From contig LNAC01000108.1 in NCBI GenBank assembly GCA_002007465.1, forward strand, positions 3,240,306 to 3,304,305: 64,000 nt of DNA, in the 5' to 3' direction. This document shows, piece by piece, positions 21,045 to 31,639 of the stretch (position 1 is the stretch's first letter; the number at the start of each line of letters is the position of its first letter). The stretch is from Ailurus styani. Its lineage: Eukaryota > Chordata > Mammalia > Carnivora > Ailuridae. The translations under genes and the position numbers were made by a program. Under the pieces are notes generated by a model that saw nothing but the letters and a program-made list of their open reading frames with translations, searched no databases and was not told the DNA's origin.

Positions 21045-21315
21045 AGGGAATGGCTGCTGGAGTCAGGAGGCCTGGGTCCGGGCGCTGACCCCACATGGTT
21101 GCCCTGTGTAATGTGGGGCAAATACCTGCCCATCTCTGGGCCTCCGTACCCCAGGGAATCTTAAGGATGGATGAGCTCTCAGATCCCTCCTAGTTTTGGA
21201 GACACAGGTGAATTATCTGTACCCCAGAGCCCTAGGACGAGTTTCTCCATGGTTTCGCCATTTGTGGAATGGGAATGATAATTTTTGTCATTGGCATTAT
21301 CCAAGGGATGCCGTG
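21045..21315 (+). repeat. MIR element
   Basis: The phrases 'ggagtcaggaggcctgggtccgggcgctgacc', 'gtaatgtggggcaaatacctgcccatctctgggcctc' and 'ccatttgtggaatgggaatgataatttttgtc' follow MIR order. The middle part (21140-21230) is disrupted. Confidence 0.6.
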
Positions 21316-21534
21316 AGGGGGGCGGGACAAATGTCCAGGGGTTTGGATGAGGTCGTTTGGGAGCTGGCAAGTTTGGGACTTGTAAAGGATGCAAACCATC
21401 AGGGGGCCCGAGACCCTGAAAAGCTCCCCTTTCTCCTCCCTTCTTCACCCTCCCAGCATCTCCCAAACACAGAGGAGCAAGAGTGAGGATGGAGCCCAGG
21501 GCTCTGAGCTCACAGCCTTGGAATTCCTCTGTTT

Positions 21535-21745
21535 CCCCTCCTGCCTTCTTCAAGGGAACTATTAATTGTAATTTAAACCTCCTAAGTTAAAAGCAGCATG
21601 CAGATTTAAGGGTTCTTTCATCCCAATTACACAGCGTTTCTGGCTGCACTTTAGTGCCAGGCTTTTATCTGTTGTTCTGAGGAATCACTTATCGGCCAGA
21701 GCAGTGGGCTCCACACAGGTTTCTTCCTGATTATGTTTAATGGCA
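21535..21745. promoter_or_regulatory. Candidate conserved non-coding block
   Basis: This A/T-rich, non-repetitive block has ATTAATTGTAATTTAAACC, CCAATTACACAGCG, GGCTTTTATCTG (GATA-type), GAATCACTTATCGGCC and CTGATTATGTTTAATGGC. Homeodomain-type cores are dense. Enhancer status is inference. Confidence 0.4.
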
Positions 21746-22084
21746 AATGGAGAGTTAACCACTGTCCCTCCCCTGAGCTGTGTGGGCACTTTTCCCGGCC
21801 CAGCCTGATCACAGCCCAGGGGAGCAGGGGGCACGGAATGGGGGAACTGCGGGGACTTCGCGGGGACCCGTGTGGCACAGGGTGGCTAAGGGGCCTTCCA
21901 CCCCCACCCGCTGGGTGACCCAAGTGCTCTGTTCTGAACGCTGACGGAAGCTGTTCCACAGCTCTATGTGTCTACGGTGTGCCAGGCCCGGAGCTGGCAA
22001 CGTTTGCTCGCCCATGTCAGTGTGTGACTTTCACATACCCACTTGCACACTCCAGGGTGTGTCCAGCCTCTGGACTGCACCATC

Positions 22085-22250
22085 ACATGTCCACACACGC
22101 CTAGGAGCATGCACATACAGACGTATACACAAACTCATAGAAGCATATGTGCGCGCACGCGCACACACACACACACACACTCAGAAGCATGCACACACAC
22201 ACACACACACTTACAAAAGCACACACACACATACACACGATTGTCACCTC
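22085..22250. repeat. (CA)n microsatellite region
   Basis: Several CA runs (22160-22181, 22193-22210, 22220-22229) are separated by AGAAGCATG words, which themselves repeat. The reading frames rich in Thr/His here are simple-sequence translations. Confidence 0.85.
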
Positions 22251-22599
22251 CATACACAGGGATACACTATTTGCTCAGACCCCCTCTCTTACCTCCAAAT
22301 ACACTCTCCACTCAGTCCCACGCAGGCACGGTTTGACTCTTCTTTATTGTCACACGGAGACTTCTCTGTCAGTGTTTCTGTCTGGCATCCCCAGAATCGG
22401 GCTGCCATCGTAGCTTGGAATGGATCGTGGAATAGCAGGTGACAGGATTACAGAGTCAGGCCCCCGTGCCGTGGATCACCCCCCCCATGTCGCCCACTCC
22501 CCCTCTGTCCCTGAGCCCCACCTGTTAGACCCAATTGGACTGGACCATGTCAGAGAGCTCAGCTGGCTACTTGGTCCGGGGTTGGTACTCTGCAAATCT

Positions 22600-22748
22600 T
22601 AGAGTCAACATGTCCAGAATGGACCTCCTGGTCTCCCCATCCCTGGCTCACCTGCAGTCTTTCCCACTTAGGCTCTTGGTAAGTCTTCCTTTCTGTTGCT
22701 CAAGACATACTGTGATTCTCGTGTTTTCCCCGCCCCACCAAGCAAGTC
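22600..22748 (+). repeat. L2 fragment upstream of LTR insertion
   Basis: The wording 'catgtccagaatggacctcctggtctccccatccctggctcacctgcagtctttccc' belongs to the L2 3' region and continues, after the LTR at about 22750-23490, with 'ccttggcatcgttctcgattcctctctgtgtctc'. Confidence 0.6.
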
Positions 22749-22749
22749 T

Positions 22750-23490
22750 CTGCCACTAGCTGCTGTCCTACAGTTCAACCCTTTCTGACACCGTCTACCT
22801 GGAGATAGCGCCAGATCCTACAGGTTAAGGACTCAGTCCCCCGAGACGGCTCCCACTTCAGATGCCCTTCGCTAGTCCAGGCTGTCACCTGTCTTCTGAG
22901 CCATCGGCTAAAAATCAGAGGTTCACCCCACTAGCCCTCCTTTGATTAATTTCCTAGAGCAGCTCCCAGAACTCAGGAAACCAATTTACTTACTAGATCA
23001 CCAGTTTATTATAAAAGGTTATAACTCAGCAACAGCCAGATGGAAGAGATACACAGGGCAAGGTATGGGGAAAGGGTGGGGAACTTCCACACCCTCTCTC
23101 CCTGCACCCCACATGTTTACCAACTCAGAAGCTCTCTGAACCTCATCCTTTTTTTTTTTTTAATAGAGGCTTCATTACCTAGGTCCGATTGATGAAATCA
23201 TTGGCCATTGGTGATTGAATTCAATCTCTAGCCTCTCTCCCCTCCCTGGGGGTAGGGGTAGGGAGTGGGATTGAAAATTCCAACATTTTAATCTGAGGTT
23301 TGTTCCCCTGGCAACCAGCCCCCATCCTGGGGTTACCTAGGGGCTTTCCAAAAGTCACCTCATTGACATAATAAAGGACAGCTTAATCGCTGTCAACACT
23401 TAGGAAATTCCAAGGGTTTTAGGAGCTCTGTGCCAGGAATGCCGACGAGACCAAATATATATTTCTTATTATAAATCACAATATCATAAA
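22750..23490 (-). mobile_element. ERVL-type solitary LTR, antisense, inserted in L2
   Basis: The wording 'ttcctagagcagctcccagaactcaggaaacc', 'accagtttattataaaaggttataactcag', 'ggcttcattacctaggtccgattgatgaaatcattggccattggtgattgaa', 'gggggtttccaaaagtcacctcattgacataataaagg' and 'ccaaatatatatttcttattataaatcacaatatca' is typical of a mammalian ERVL LTR family. On the minus strand an AATAAA signal falls near 23012-23017. No internal retroviral sequence was seen beside it. The subfamily was not resolved. Confidence 0.65.
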
Positions 23491-23960
23491 CCCCTTGGCA
23501 TCGTTCTCGATTCCTCTCTGTGTCTCACTTCCTACCTCTAGTCCACCGGGAGATTAAACTGGCTGGATTTGAGAGGTACGTCCCTACTCTGAGCGCTTCC
23601 CACCACCTCAGTGATCACCACCCTCTCTAAATCCACTAAGCCTTCTCCCTGTTTTACTGAAAGGACCTCCCCACCGGCCCGCCTGCTTCTGCCCTTCTCT
23701 ATGCAGCAGCCCGAGGAAGTTTCAAGTCGGGTCATGTCAGCTCTCTGCTCCTTTCGGGGAAAGAGTGGAGGACCTCATTCCCTTTCCTTCTTCAAGTCTT
23801 TGCCAGATCATTACTTCTTCATGCCATCACCTTAACTATTTTACTGAACTCTACATTCTGCTGCGCCTTCAGCCCCCACCCTCCCAATGCCTCTCGCTCG
23901 ACTCTGTTTTTTTCTTTTTTCCCACAACACTTAGACCTTCTGTCATGGGTTGGGTACACA
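23491..23960 (+). repeat. L2, continuation
   Basis: Continues 22600-22748: 'gattcctctctgtgtctcacttcctacctctagtccacc', 'tgcagcagcccgaggaagtttcaagtcgggtcatgtcagctctctgctcc', then 'cagatcattacttcttcatgccatcacc'. These are standard L2 3' phrases. The open frames 23611-24067 are translations of this relic. Confidence 0.7.
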
Positions 23961-24299
23961 GGAAACACTCTGACATAGACTTGCTTGCAGGAAGGTTCCG
24001 GGGGAAGACTCTCAGACCAAGACCTGTGGGAGTGGAGGAGGCAGAACCAGATAGAGGGAAAGGTTAGGGCTGGGATGACTTTTCCACACCCAGGAGGGAG
24101 CACCGGGGCCTTTGTGACCCCCTGTGGACCAGACTTGGCCATGGGCTCCCCAGGGAGGGGAAGGGTCTTGGGTGGGGCAGCTGCCTTCTCTGCAGGCAGT
24201 TCTGGATGAGAGACACTCAACTGACTGCTGTGGGCAACCAGCACTCCCAGCAGCTGGGGAGTGAGTGCCTCAGTGGGGAAACTGGGAGCCATACAAAGC

Positions 24300-24478
24300 C
24301 CACACAGAACCTTTTAATATGTATAAATGAGTAAACGTTACTGTATTATGTTTATGGCTGTTTCTCCTGGTAGAAAATGAGCCCCAGGAGGGAAGGGCTC
24401 TCTGTGGGCATCGCTCCCTGATATTTCCTAAACTACAACAGTTTTGGCCCTAAATATTTGCTGAATGAGTGAATGAGC
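24300..24478 (+). repeat. L2 3' terminus
   Basis: The wording 'tgtttatggctgtttctcctggtagaaaatgagccccaggagggaagggctctctg' and 'aaatatttgctgaatgagtgaatgagcc' ends an L2. It is probably the terminal part of the copy that begins at 22600, with unrelated sequence in 23960-24300. Confidence 0.7.
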
Positions 24479-24514
24479 CCACCCATTCTCAATGTCCTGC
24501 TTTTCTCAAGGTGA

Positions 24515-24722
24515 TTAGCCTTTTTGGAATCAAATCCCCTGTTCTGCTGCCAACCAGGTGTGCAACCCTGGGCAAGTTGTCTAACTTTTGGGAACCTCTG
24601 CTTCTTCATCTGTAAAATGGAATACTAGAAATACCCACCTTACAGGGTTTGGAGAGGGTGAAATGAGCTAATGCTTCTAAACTACTTAGCAAACAAAGCT
24701 GGTAATCACTAAACGTTATTAT
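24515..24722 (+). repeat. MIR element
   Basis: A clear MIR: 'aggtgtgcaaccctgggcaagttgtctaacttttgggaacctctgcttcttcatctgtaaaatgg', 'caccttacagggtttggagagggtgaaatgagctaatgc', 'taatcactaaacgttattattgtt'. Confidence 0.85.
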
Positions 24723-25254
24723 TGTTGGGGCTGTTCAGTGTCTTAGGATCTCCTTGCTTTGGGATGCTGCCAGGATTCGGATCAGGCTTAACGACAAAAC
24801 TGGGACACTAGCTGGAGTTCTCGACCTTCCAGGTGTGCAGGAAGAGGTGGCTCTGCTTCTGCAAGTCTGATGTGCAGAGCTAGTGAAGATAGAGACTTGC
24901 TCACAAACTAATGGCTGAAACCCCCACCTCAGGAAATCTCAACGTGTACCTGGGTGTGGACATGCCTCTGTATACACGTTTGTATGGAGATAATGCAGGC
25001 CATACTCAGAGCCATATATCCTAAATGATAGTTTGTTCTAGGCATTAAGCCCACGTAGGAAGGTAGCCATTAGCTGGGTCTGAAGAGGTCATGAGTCATC
25101 TCCTCTTCCCCTCTTCGTTCACTCTGTGCCTTCTGCATGGGTATCTCCCTCCTTGTTCCCCCCGAATGAGCTTGCTTCCTAGTCTCCAGGGACCTCCTTG
25201 TGGTCAAATCCAGTGGATACCTACTTGACCTCAGCAACAACTGATACCAACCAC

Positions 25255-25697
25255 CACTGTCCATCTTGTGTTGCCTAAGATCACTCTTTGGGTATAGTGG
25301 ATGCTGTGGTATGCCTTCAAGTTCTTCCCTTGGGACTGACATACTCATTCTTCCAGCCAATGGGAGCACTGGTGGACAACAGTATGCAGCTGATCTCTCC
25401 TTAAGAATTGTCTTTGGCCAAAGGGAATGGTTATGTCCCTCCCAAGGTGATGTCCCTCTCTGGAAGCAGTTCAAATTCAATGACTGAATGAATTATTCTC
25501 CCTTCATTTTGGGACATCTCTAAAGGGCTATACCTGTGCTAGAGAATTCCATGGGACTGACAGATTTCTGTTGCAAATGCATCAGAGTTCAACATCCCCC
25601 TCTGCCCAGTCCTGCTGTCCTCCCTCTTTCACAGATGTTGTTACCGAGATCCCAATAAGCCCTGTTCGTGCCAATCTCCATCTTCCATCTGTTTCTA
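25255..25697 (+). mobile_element. Ancient LTR, copy 1 of a related pair
   Basis: Homologous phrases are shared with 26645-27100: GGTTATGtccctccca against GGTTATGcctccttgcc, TTTGGGACATCTCTAAAG against TTTGGGACAACTCTGAA, and the 3' end CAATAAGCCCTG..TGTTTCTAGAGAACCTGACTTACTACA against CAATAAATCTTG..TGTTTCCAAAGAACCCAATCTAAAATA. CAATAAA is the polyadenylation-like word before the LTR end. The family was not identified. Confidence 0.55.
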
Positions 25698-26290
25698 GAG
25701 AACCTGACTTACTACAGTTGGAGCTAGGAGTCGTTCCTAGGAAACAGACTCTCAAATGGGATTGGAGTTGTATCTGGCCGGTTGGTAATGGGAACCCTCT
25801 CACTGGAGGTAGGCAGGCGGAAGTGCTAATGGTCCCTGACATGCTCTAGCAGCCCAATTGTTAGAACTTTTTACCAGTGGTGAACTGGGATGGGAACATA
25901 TGGATGCGAGCATTATCACAGGCATCTATCTGAGCAGAGGAAGTAATAATTATAAAGACTACGGAATCAGACGATTGTTTCTGGGGGCTGTTGGTGCATT
26001 GGAAAAAGACAACTTAAGTCTGAGGGTGATTAATCACCAGTTTAAGGTGCATTGTGAGAGCCAGAGGGCTTCCTTGCTATCAGATAAAGAGACTTTCTTC
26101 TGCAGCTGGAGGGCAGAAAAAAACTAAGGTTTGGCCCAGGAATTAATTATAAGAGTAGCAGATTTCCAGAGAAAATTGAATTTTCAACATAGCAAGTTGG
26201 TTATGCCTTGATTGGTCAGGGCCTTGACTGGGAGGGAGTGGGATCCTAAGAGTTGGGTTGATGCACTTGAATGCCCTGAAATCCCAGGTC
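25698..26290 (+). mobile_element. Possible ERVL/MaLR internal 5' fragment
   Basis: This follows directly on the LTR 3' end and includes 'gggattggagttgtatctggccggttggtaatggg', wording that resembles the internal start of MaLR/ERVL elements. An open frame at 25858-26127 is short and lacks a recognised domain. The assignment rests on position between two related LTRs. Confidence 0.35.
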
Positions 26291-26644
26291 ACACCGAGCC
26301 CTTGCAGGCAACAGAGTGTCCCATGCCTTCCCTATGCTTGAAGGTAATGCAGAAGCTTCTACCTTGCAAGGTGCCCTGCATCATATCATGACTGTGCCAC
26401 CCCTGACCACGTCTCCAGGGTCTACTCCCCCTCACCTTCTGGCAACCCAACAACATAACCTGCCCCTGGATAAAGTCCACATTTTTGTGCTTGGTGTTGC
26501 TTCATCTCTTGTATTCTTACTCTTCTGTGTGTTCTTCTCTTTGTACTCACCATGCATATTGCCATATCTGAGCCTTCATTTTTGCTGTTTCCTTTGCCTG
26601 CAAACTTGCTCCCCTCCCTTGTTTCACCAGGCACTTCCATGTCC

Positions 26645-27100
26645 CCTTTCGACTGCCATGGAATCACTCTTTGTGGAAGAAACTGTGTTCTCCTTCCAGC
26701 TCTCCTCTTCTGGGCTAGCACCTCTATCCTCAGCTACTGAGAATACCGGCTCTGAGGGCTCACAGCTGCAACCCTCCACAGGGACTGTCCTCGGCTGCAG
26801 AGAGATGTCTCGACTAAGGTTATGCCTCCTTGCCAGGGCCAGCCCACAGTGGATGCTGGCTGAGGAGGGGATACAAGACCCATCCCCCTTTGCCTGAATT
26901 TGGGACAACTCTGAATTTCTTTCCACCTCTAGGGCATCTCAGAGGATTGGCTGAGGCCTCAGACGCAACCACATTGCTGGTCCAATCCTAGTATCCTCAT
27001 TCCTATAGGTATATTTCTCTAGGGCGACCCGTGTGACCCAATAAATCTTGTGCAACTCCATTTCAATGTCTGTTTCCAAAGAACCCAATCTAAAATACCT
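26645..27100 (+). mobile_element. Ancient LTR, copy 2 of a related pair
   Basis: Partner of 25255-25697, same orientation, about 1.4 kb downstream. The two are strongly diverged, so either a very old provirus with most of its interior lost or two independent insertions of one family. The frame 26316-26897 crosses this LTR and has no gene features. Confidence 0.5.
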
Positions 27101-27169
27101 CTTAAAATCCTCTTTCTCTGGGTTCCCCCAGAACTGTGCATATACATCTGATAATTGTGTGTTTTTCAC

Positions 27170-27645
27170 TTATCTGCTGCTGTGAAACAAACCACTGCAA
27201 AACTTTAATGATTATAAGTAATGATTGACTTTTGCTTATGATTTTATGGGTTGGTCATCCTCAACTGGGCAGTTCTGCTCCATCTGGCGTAGCGAGGTCA
27301 CCTGTGTGGCTGCACTCAGCTGGGAGCTCTGCTGTGACTAGATTGTCCAAATGGACTCTCTCCTCTGGCTTCCAATCATTCAGTAGTCTAGCTTTGGCCT
27401 CCTTCCAGTCTGGTGGCTGGGTTTCAAGGGGGAAGAACTGGAAATGGCCATGCCTTTTAAGTCTTGGGTTTATAAAGTTTAGAACCTCACTTCTGTTGGA
27501 TTCTATTGGTCAAAGCGAGTCACAAGGCCTGCCAGATTCAAGGAGAGGGGAAATATGTTCCACCTGTTGAAGGAAAGAGCATCATTTGTGTCTTGGAATG
27601 AAAGGGAGTGGTTGATGACCATATCTGGAAACTATCTACCATAGT
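27170..27645 (-). mobile_element. MaLR-type LTR (MLT1-like), antisense
   Basis: The wording 'ttatctgctgctgtgaaacaaaccactgcaaaactttaatg', 'tatgggttggtcatcctcaactgggcag', 'ttctgttggattctattggtcaaagcgagtcacaaggcctgccagattcaagg' follows the reverse complement of the ERVL-MaLR LTR group. Related copies lie at 45150/46066, 56462 and 58785. Confidence 0.6.
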
Positions 27646-27649
27646 ACAT

Positions 27650-27740
27650 AACAGTCATTATGTTGGGAGCTCCTCAAGGGCAGGGATTCAACTGCATATC
27701 CATTGCCCCTAAGCCCAGGCACTTCCAAGAGCTGTCAGAG
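27650..27740 (+). repeat. L2 3' end fragment
   Basis: The phrase 'gttgggagctcctcaagggcagggattcaactgcatatccattgcccctaagcccaggcactt' is the L2 terminal motif. Confidence 0.6.
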
Positions 27741-28054
27741 ATTTTTAGTGGCAGAGTGAGCTCCTGCCCCCATAAATCTCATGCTGTGTTGGTCCCCATA
27801 GAGCCTGGGGAGGGGGTAGAGAGGTAGTGGAGCCAAGCCCCAGGCTGTCAGCTGCCTCTATTGGAACATCTCTTTAATTTCCAAGATAGATGATTCAAAT
27901 GCTGTTTGGGAGTCTATTTCTGGGCATAGACTCCACCCCCTGGGGCATGAGTGGGGCACATTTTATTCAGCCACATGGTTGCACAGGGCCTGGGATCCAA
28001 ACACAGACTTAATAATTAAAGCTCGTATTTCCTCTCTCTTGTTATTGTACATTT

Positions 28055-28455
28055 AGAGCATGTGGAAGTCATTAGTGTTGTTTGTCAAATATTTCTGGCT
28101 ATGCACCTGCTGAACACATGGAAGAATTGTACTTCTTGGCCCTCTTGTGGTTGGGTGAAGCCTGGTTATTAATTCTGGCCAATGAGTTGTAAGTGGAAGT
28201 GACTCGTGCCATGTCTGGGCATTTAATTGCTGTGTTAAGCCCTCTCCAGAGCTCCTTCTCTCTGCCTTGGTGATTGGAAATGTTGAAAATGATGTCTGCT
28301 TCATTAGTTGAGTGAGGAGACATAGAACAGAGCCCCAACCAAACCATGAAATGCAAATGGCTTGAATAAGAAACAATCTTTGTTGTTTGAAACTGCTAAG
28401 ATTAGGGTGTTGTTTGTCACAGTAGCATGACTTTGTATCCTGACTGATACCAGGG
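28055..28455 (+). mobile_element. MaLR LTR (MLT1-like)
   Basis: Plus-strand order: 'ggccaatgagttgtaagtggaagtgactcgtgccatgtctgggc', 'agccctctccagagctccttctctctgcc', 'ttgaataagaaacaatctttgttgtttgaaactgctaagattagggtgttgtttgtcacagtagcatgac', ending 'ctgactgatacca'. This is the 3' half of a MaLR LTR with its CACTGAGAT-like end word diverged. Confidence 0.65.
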
Positions 28456-29114
28456 TCCTGGCTTGAGCCAAGCTGAGTTCATGTTAGCGTTCAGGTAGAT
28501 CTGGAGTGGGATGGGGACAGGGCTCTTGGGAAAGAACTCACCTTTGGGGAAGGAGAAGTATAGTGTGGAGTAGATTGAGGTGGGAGTCCTACACACAGGT
28601 CACCTAGTATAAGAAACTAGTATGTTAGTATGTGTTAGAGCTATAAAGGCTTGCTATTAAAACTGAATGAAATAAATATTCAGGGAAGTAGGAGCATTTT
28701 AAAGATTCCTATCCTTTCTCCATATATATTAATTACTCCCCCATCCACATACCCAACAAAACCCCCCCCTTCACTGCTAGGGATTTGAATAGTTGTCTTA
28801 AGCACAGAGAGAAATGAATGCGCAGACATTTGCATATGGGCTTTCCTTCTGTGGCTTTCTTTATTCTAGTTCAATGCCTCTCTACCTTTAGCATGCCTAA
28901 AAATTCTTCTTCATGGCTGTGTAAATGAACCCATGGATATTGGACTTTATGAGTGGCTTAAGAGTTTTTCAATGATACTTTTGACTATATGCAATTCTTG
29001 TCTTATGCACAGACTTAAAAATCTCACCCCTATGTAAAATGAGATTCTATTGTTCAAAACCAAAAGAACCTTGAAAATTTCATGAGATGCTGAGAGCACA
29101 AGATGTCAGCAGCA

Positions 29115-29850
29115 GCTGCTCTTCGCCCATTATCCACCCACCGCCCAGGTCCTGTTGATTTTACACCCATGGTCTAAGCCTTCATCATCTCCGGCCTGGA
29201 TTACTATGAAGGGCTCCTCACTTACTTCTGTTTCTATGTCTGCTGCTTCCAATACATTGTCTACACCACAGCCAAAGTGATCCTTTCCAAATACCAATCT
29301 GGCCATGTTATTTCCTCCTGTCTAAATCCTTCACTGTCCTCTCATTGGTTTTACCATGAAGACCAAACTCTTTAATGGGTTTTAAGGACCCCAGGACCTG
29401 GCCATTGCCCACCTCCTAACCTCATTTCATGGCTGTCTTTCCCTTGGCCTCTGTGATCCCTCCATGCTGGCCTTTTATGCCCACCAATCCTTTCACGTCC
29501 CTGTCCCTCCATTGGAGAGCCTGGGCACCTGTTACACCATCTGCTTGGAATGTTCTTCCTCCACCCTCTCTCTTTTGCCTAGTTAGCTCCTACTCACGCT
29601 TCAGATGTCAGTTCAAGTGTTAGGTCCTCAGAGAAGCATTTAAACCAACTTATTCTTTATTTGCTCTCATAGAAAGGTTTGCTTTCCTTCAGAATATTTA
29701 CATCAGTTTGTAATTATACACTAATTTATTTGATTATCTGACGAGAACTTGTTTCTTCCACTAGAGCAAGGGCTGTGACTTCCTTGTTATTCTTGTATCC
29801 CTGCACATGCAATATATATTTACTGCATCAATGACTGAATAGTGCTGATT
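29115..29850 (+). repeat. L2 element, about 730 bp of 3' region
   Basis: The wording is long and continuous: 'cccaggtcctgttgattttac', 'atctccggcctggattac', 'ctccttactt', 'cacagccaaagtgatcctttccaaa', 'tctggccatgttatttcctcctg', 'ccccaggacctggccattgcccacctcc', 'cttggaatgttcttcc', 'cttcagatgtcagttcaagtgttaggtcctcagagaagc', ending 'gcatcaatgactgaatag'. This is the best L2 in the window. Confidence 0.85.
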
Positions 29851-30473
29851 GTGGTTCAATGCCAGCAATAACGGCAGTGACATTGGCATAGGTGATGGCA
29901 CATCCATTCCTATCTCTTTTGGGTTATTTTTTTTAATCTAATTTTTACCTCTGGCTTGTGTGGCCTGGGAAATAAGAATTTCCTTCAGATGCAAAACCCA
30001 AAACCCAGTGAGTAGACAAGATGAAGAGCCAGCGAACAGCTGATTCAGGTCCAGAATTCATCCTGCAGACTCCAGATATCGAGTCCTTTCTCAACCATGA
30101 TACTACCGCTCAGGCCTGACTATGGCAAAACAAGAGATGCCTTCTGAAGTGTCTAGTGTGGGATGGAGAAGGTTCAGTAGCATCCTTTACAAACAGTCCT
30201 TTTAGCTCTCCTCTTCTTTCTCCTTTTCATCTTTTTCTTCCTCTTTCCTTTCCTTTTGATTAAAAATTTTTTTTTTTTTTTGGAAATAAGATGAGCACAG
30301 TAAGACTTTTTGAAATGATGGGAGAATAAAAAGAAACTGGGTTGAGCACAGCCTAGCCTGACTTGTGGGCCAGTGATGACCTACACTGAAACTGAAAGCT
30401 CAGATTTTGGGAAATGTATTAATGTTAGTTTATTGTTTAATTATATACTTGGGGCTTTAGGTCTGATCATATC

Positions 30474-30522
<49 letters not shown>
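30474..30522. repeat. (TG)n microsatellite, about 24 units
   Basis: An uninterrupted TG run of about 48 bp. Likely polymorphic. The Cys/Val frame across it is an artefact. Confidence 0.95.
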
Positions 30523-30523
<1 letters not shown>

Positions 30524-30749
30524 GCTGAGATTTCTTTTGGAAGGGGCTGACATTCCCAATTTCAATCATCCTGGGAGGAGGTTAATCCTGGAGCAAAAAA
30601 TGAAGAGGTCTGAAGTAGAATTTAGCTTTGAGGAAAAATTTCCCTCTCTCTTTGGAACCTCGAGTCAGTTTGTTCTGAGTTTTAAAGCATTGGGGGTAGC
30701 TAAAGCATTATATTAGTTAAGGTTATACAAGTCAAGGTAACTAATATTA

Positions 30750-30808
30750 TATTAGCTTTATCCAGCTGCTGTAACAGATAAACCTTAACATCTTGATATC
30801 TTAACAGA
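30750..30808 (-). mobile_element. MaLR-like LTR, antisense, left part
   Basis: The sequence 'ctttatccagctgctgtaacagataaaccttaacatc' matches the inverted end of a MaLR-like LTR. It is interrupted by two CanSINEs and continues at 31272-31440 ('ccaggctccttccatcttgtggctcccccacc'). Confidence 0.5.
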
Positions 30809-30864
30809 ATAAAAGATTTATTTTTATTTTTTTATTTTTTTATTTTTTTAATTTTATTTATTTT

Positions 30865-31068
30865 TTTTTTAAAGATTTTTATTTATTTGACACAGAGAGA
30901 GAGAGAGAGATTACAAGTAGGCAGAGAGCCAGGCAGAGAGAGAGGGAGAGGAGGAAGCAGGCTCCCTGCTGAGCAGAGAGCCCGATGCGGGCCTCGATCC
31001 CAGGACGCTGAGATCATGACCTGAGCCAAAAGCAGAGGCTTTAACCCACTGAGCCACCCAGGCGCCCA
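30865..31068 (-). mobile_element. CanSINE, antisense (outer copy of tandem pair)
   Basis: A full-length, little-diverged copy. The minus strand gives the GGGCGCCTGGGTGGCTCAGTGGG head, the AGGTCATGATCTCAG box and a CT-rich tail with GCCTGG-CTCTCTGCCT wording. It sits in the T-rich tail region of the neighbouring CanSINE (31069-31271), so it probably inserted into that tail. Confidence 0.9.
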
Positions 31069-31271
31069 ATTTTTATTTTTTTAAAAGATTTTATTTATTT
31101 ATTTGATACACAGAGAGAGATCACAAGTAGGCAGAGAGGCAGGCAGAGAGGGAGGAGGAAGCAGGTTCCCTGCCAAGCAGAGAGCCAGATGCGGGACTCG
31201 ATCCCAGGACCCTGAGATCATGACCTGAGCCAAAGGCAGAGGCTTTTACCCACTGAGCCCCCAGGTGCCTC
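31069..31271 (-). mobile_element. CanSINE, antisense (inner copy of tandem pair)
   Basis: Full length. The pair together is flanked by the direct repeat AGAATAAAAGATT (about 30806-30818 and 31272-31284). This is the target-site duplication of the first insertion, later split from its tail by the second SINE. The mustelid-like tail wording is clear in both. Confidence 0.9.
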
Positions 31272-31440
31272 GAGAATAAAAGATTATTTCTTGCTTCCAA
31301 AATTGGTGTTTCTGCTCACTGGTGACTTTCTACCAAGTGGCAGCTAGGGACCCAGGCTCCTTCCATCTTGTGGCTCCCCCACCTTTAATATGTGACCCCC
31401 AAGGTCACCATGGAAGTAGAAAAACTAACTGGGGTCAGCT
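31272..31440 (-). mobile_element. MaLR-like LTR, antisense, right part
   Basis: Continues 30750-30808: 'gtttctgctcactggtgac', 'agggacccaggctccttccatcttgtggctcccccacc', 'ccaaggtcaccatggaag'. Family not resolved. Confidence 0.45.
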
Positions 31441-31639
31441 CTCAGCATAGCTAGAGTAGGGGAGTACAGATTCTGAGCCGGAAGGAAATAGCTTATTTAC
31501 CAAAAGAGCTGCATGAACTGTCAGTATGTACCAGGGGAATACACATAAGGGTAGATCCTCAAGGTTTTAGAATAGGGTGGGGGAGAATGGGACTGTATCT
31601 AGATCAGGGAGTATTTATTAATATAAGAATGCTTTGCTG

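Noticed and set aside
22085..22250. Regular ...AGAAGCATG.. spacing within CA runs considered as a CRISPR-like array
   Set aside because: This is an interrupted mammalian microsatellite. There are no repeat-spacer units and the genome is eukaryotic.
26316..26897. 193-codon frame with a hydrophobic middle segment resembling a membrane protein
   Set aside because: The second half lies in an old LTR and the first in unassigned repeat-like sequence. The hydrophobic stretch comes from pyrimidine-rich DNA.
30474..30716. Cys/Val-rich start of a frame resembling a cysteine-rich peptide
   Set aside because: It is a direct translation of the (TG)n microsatellite.
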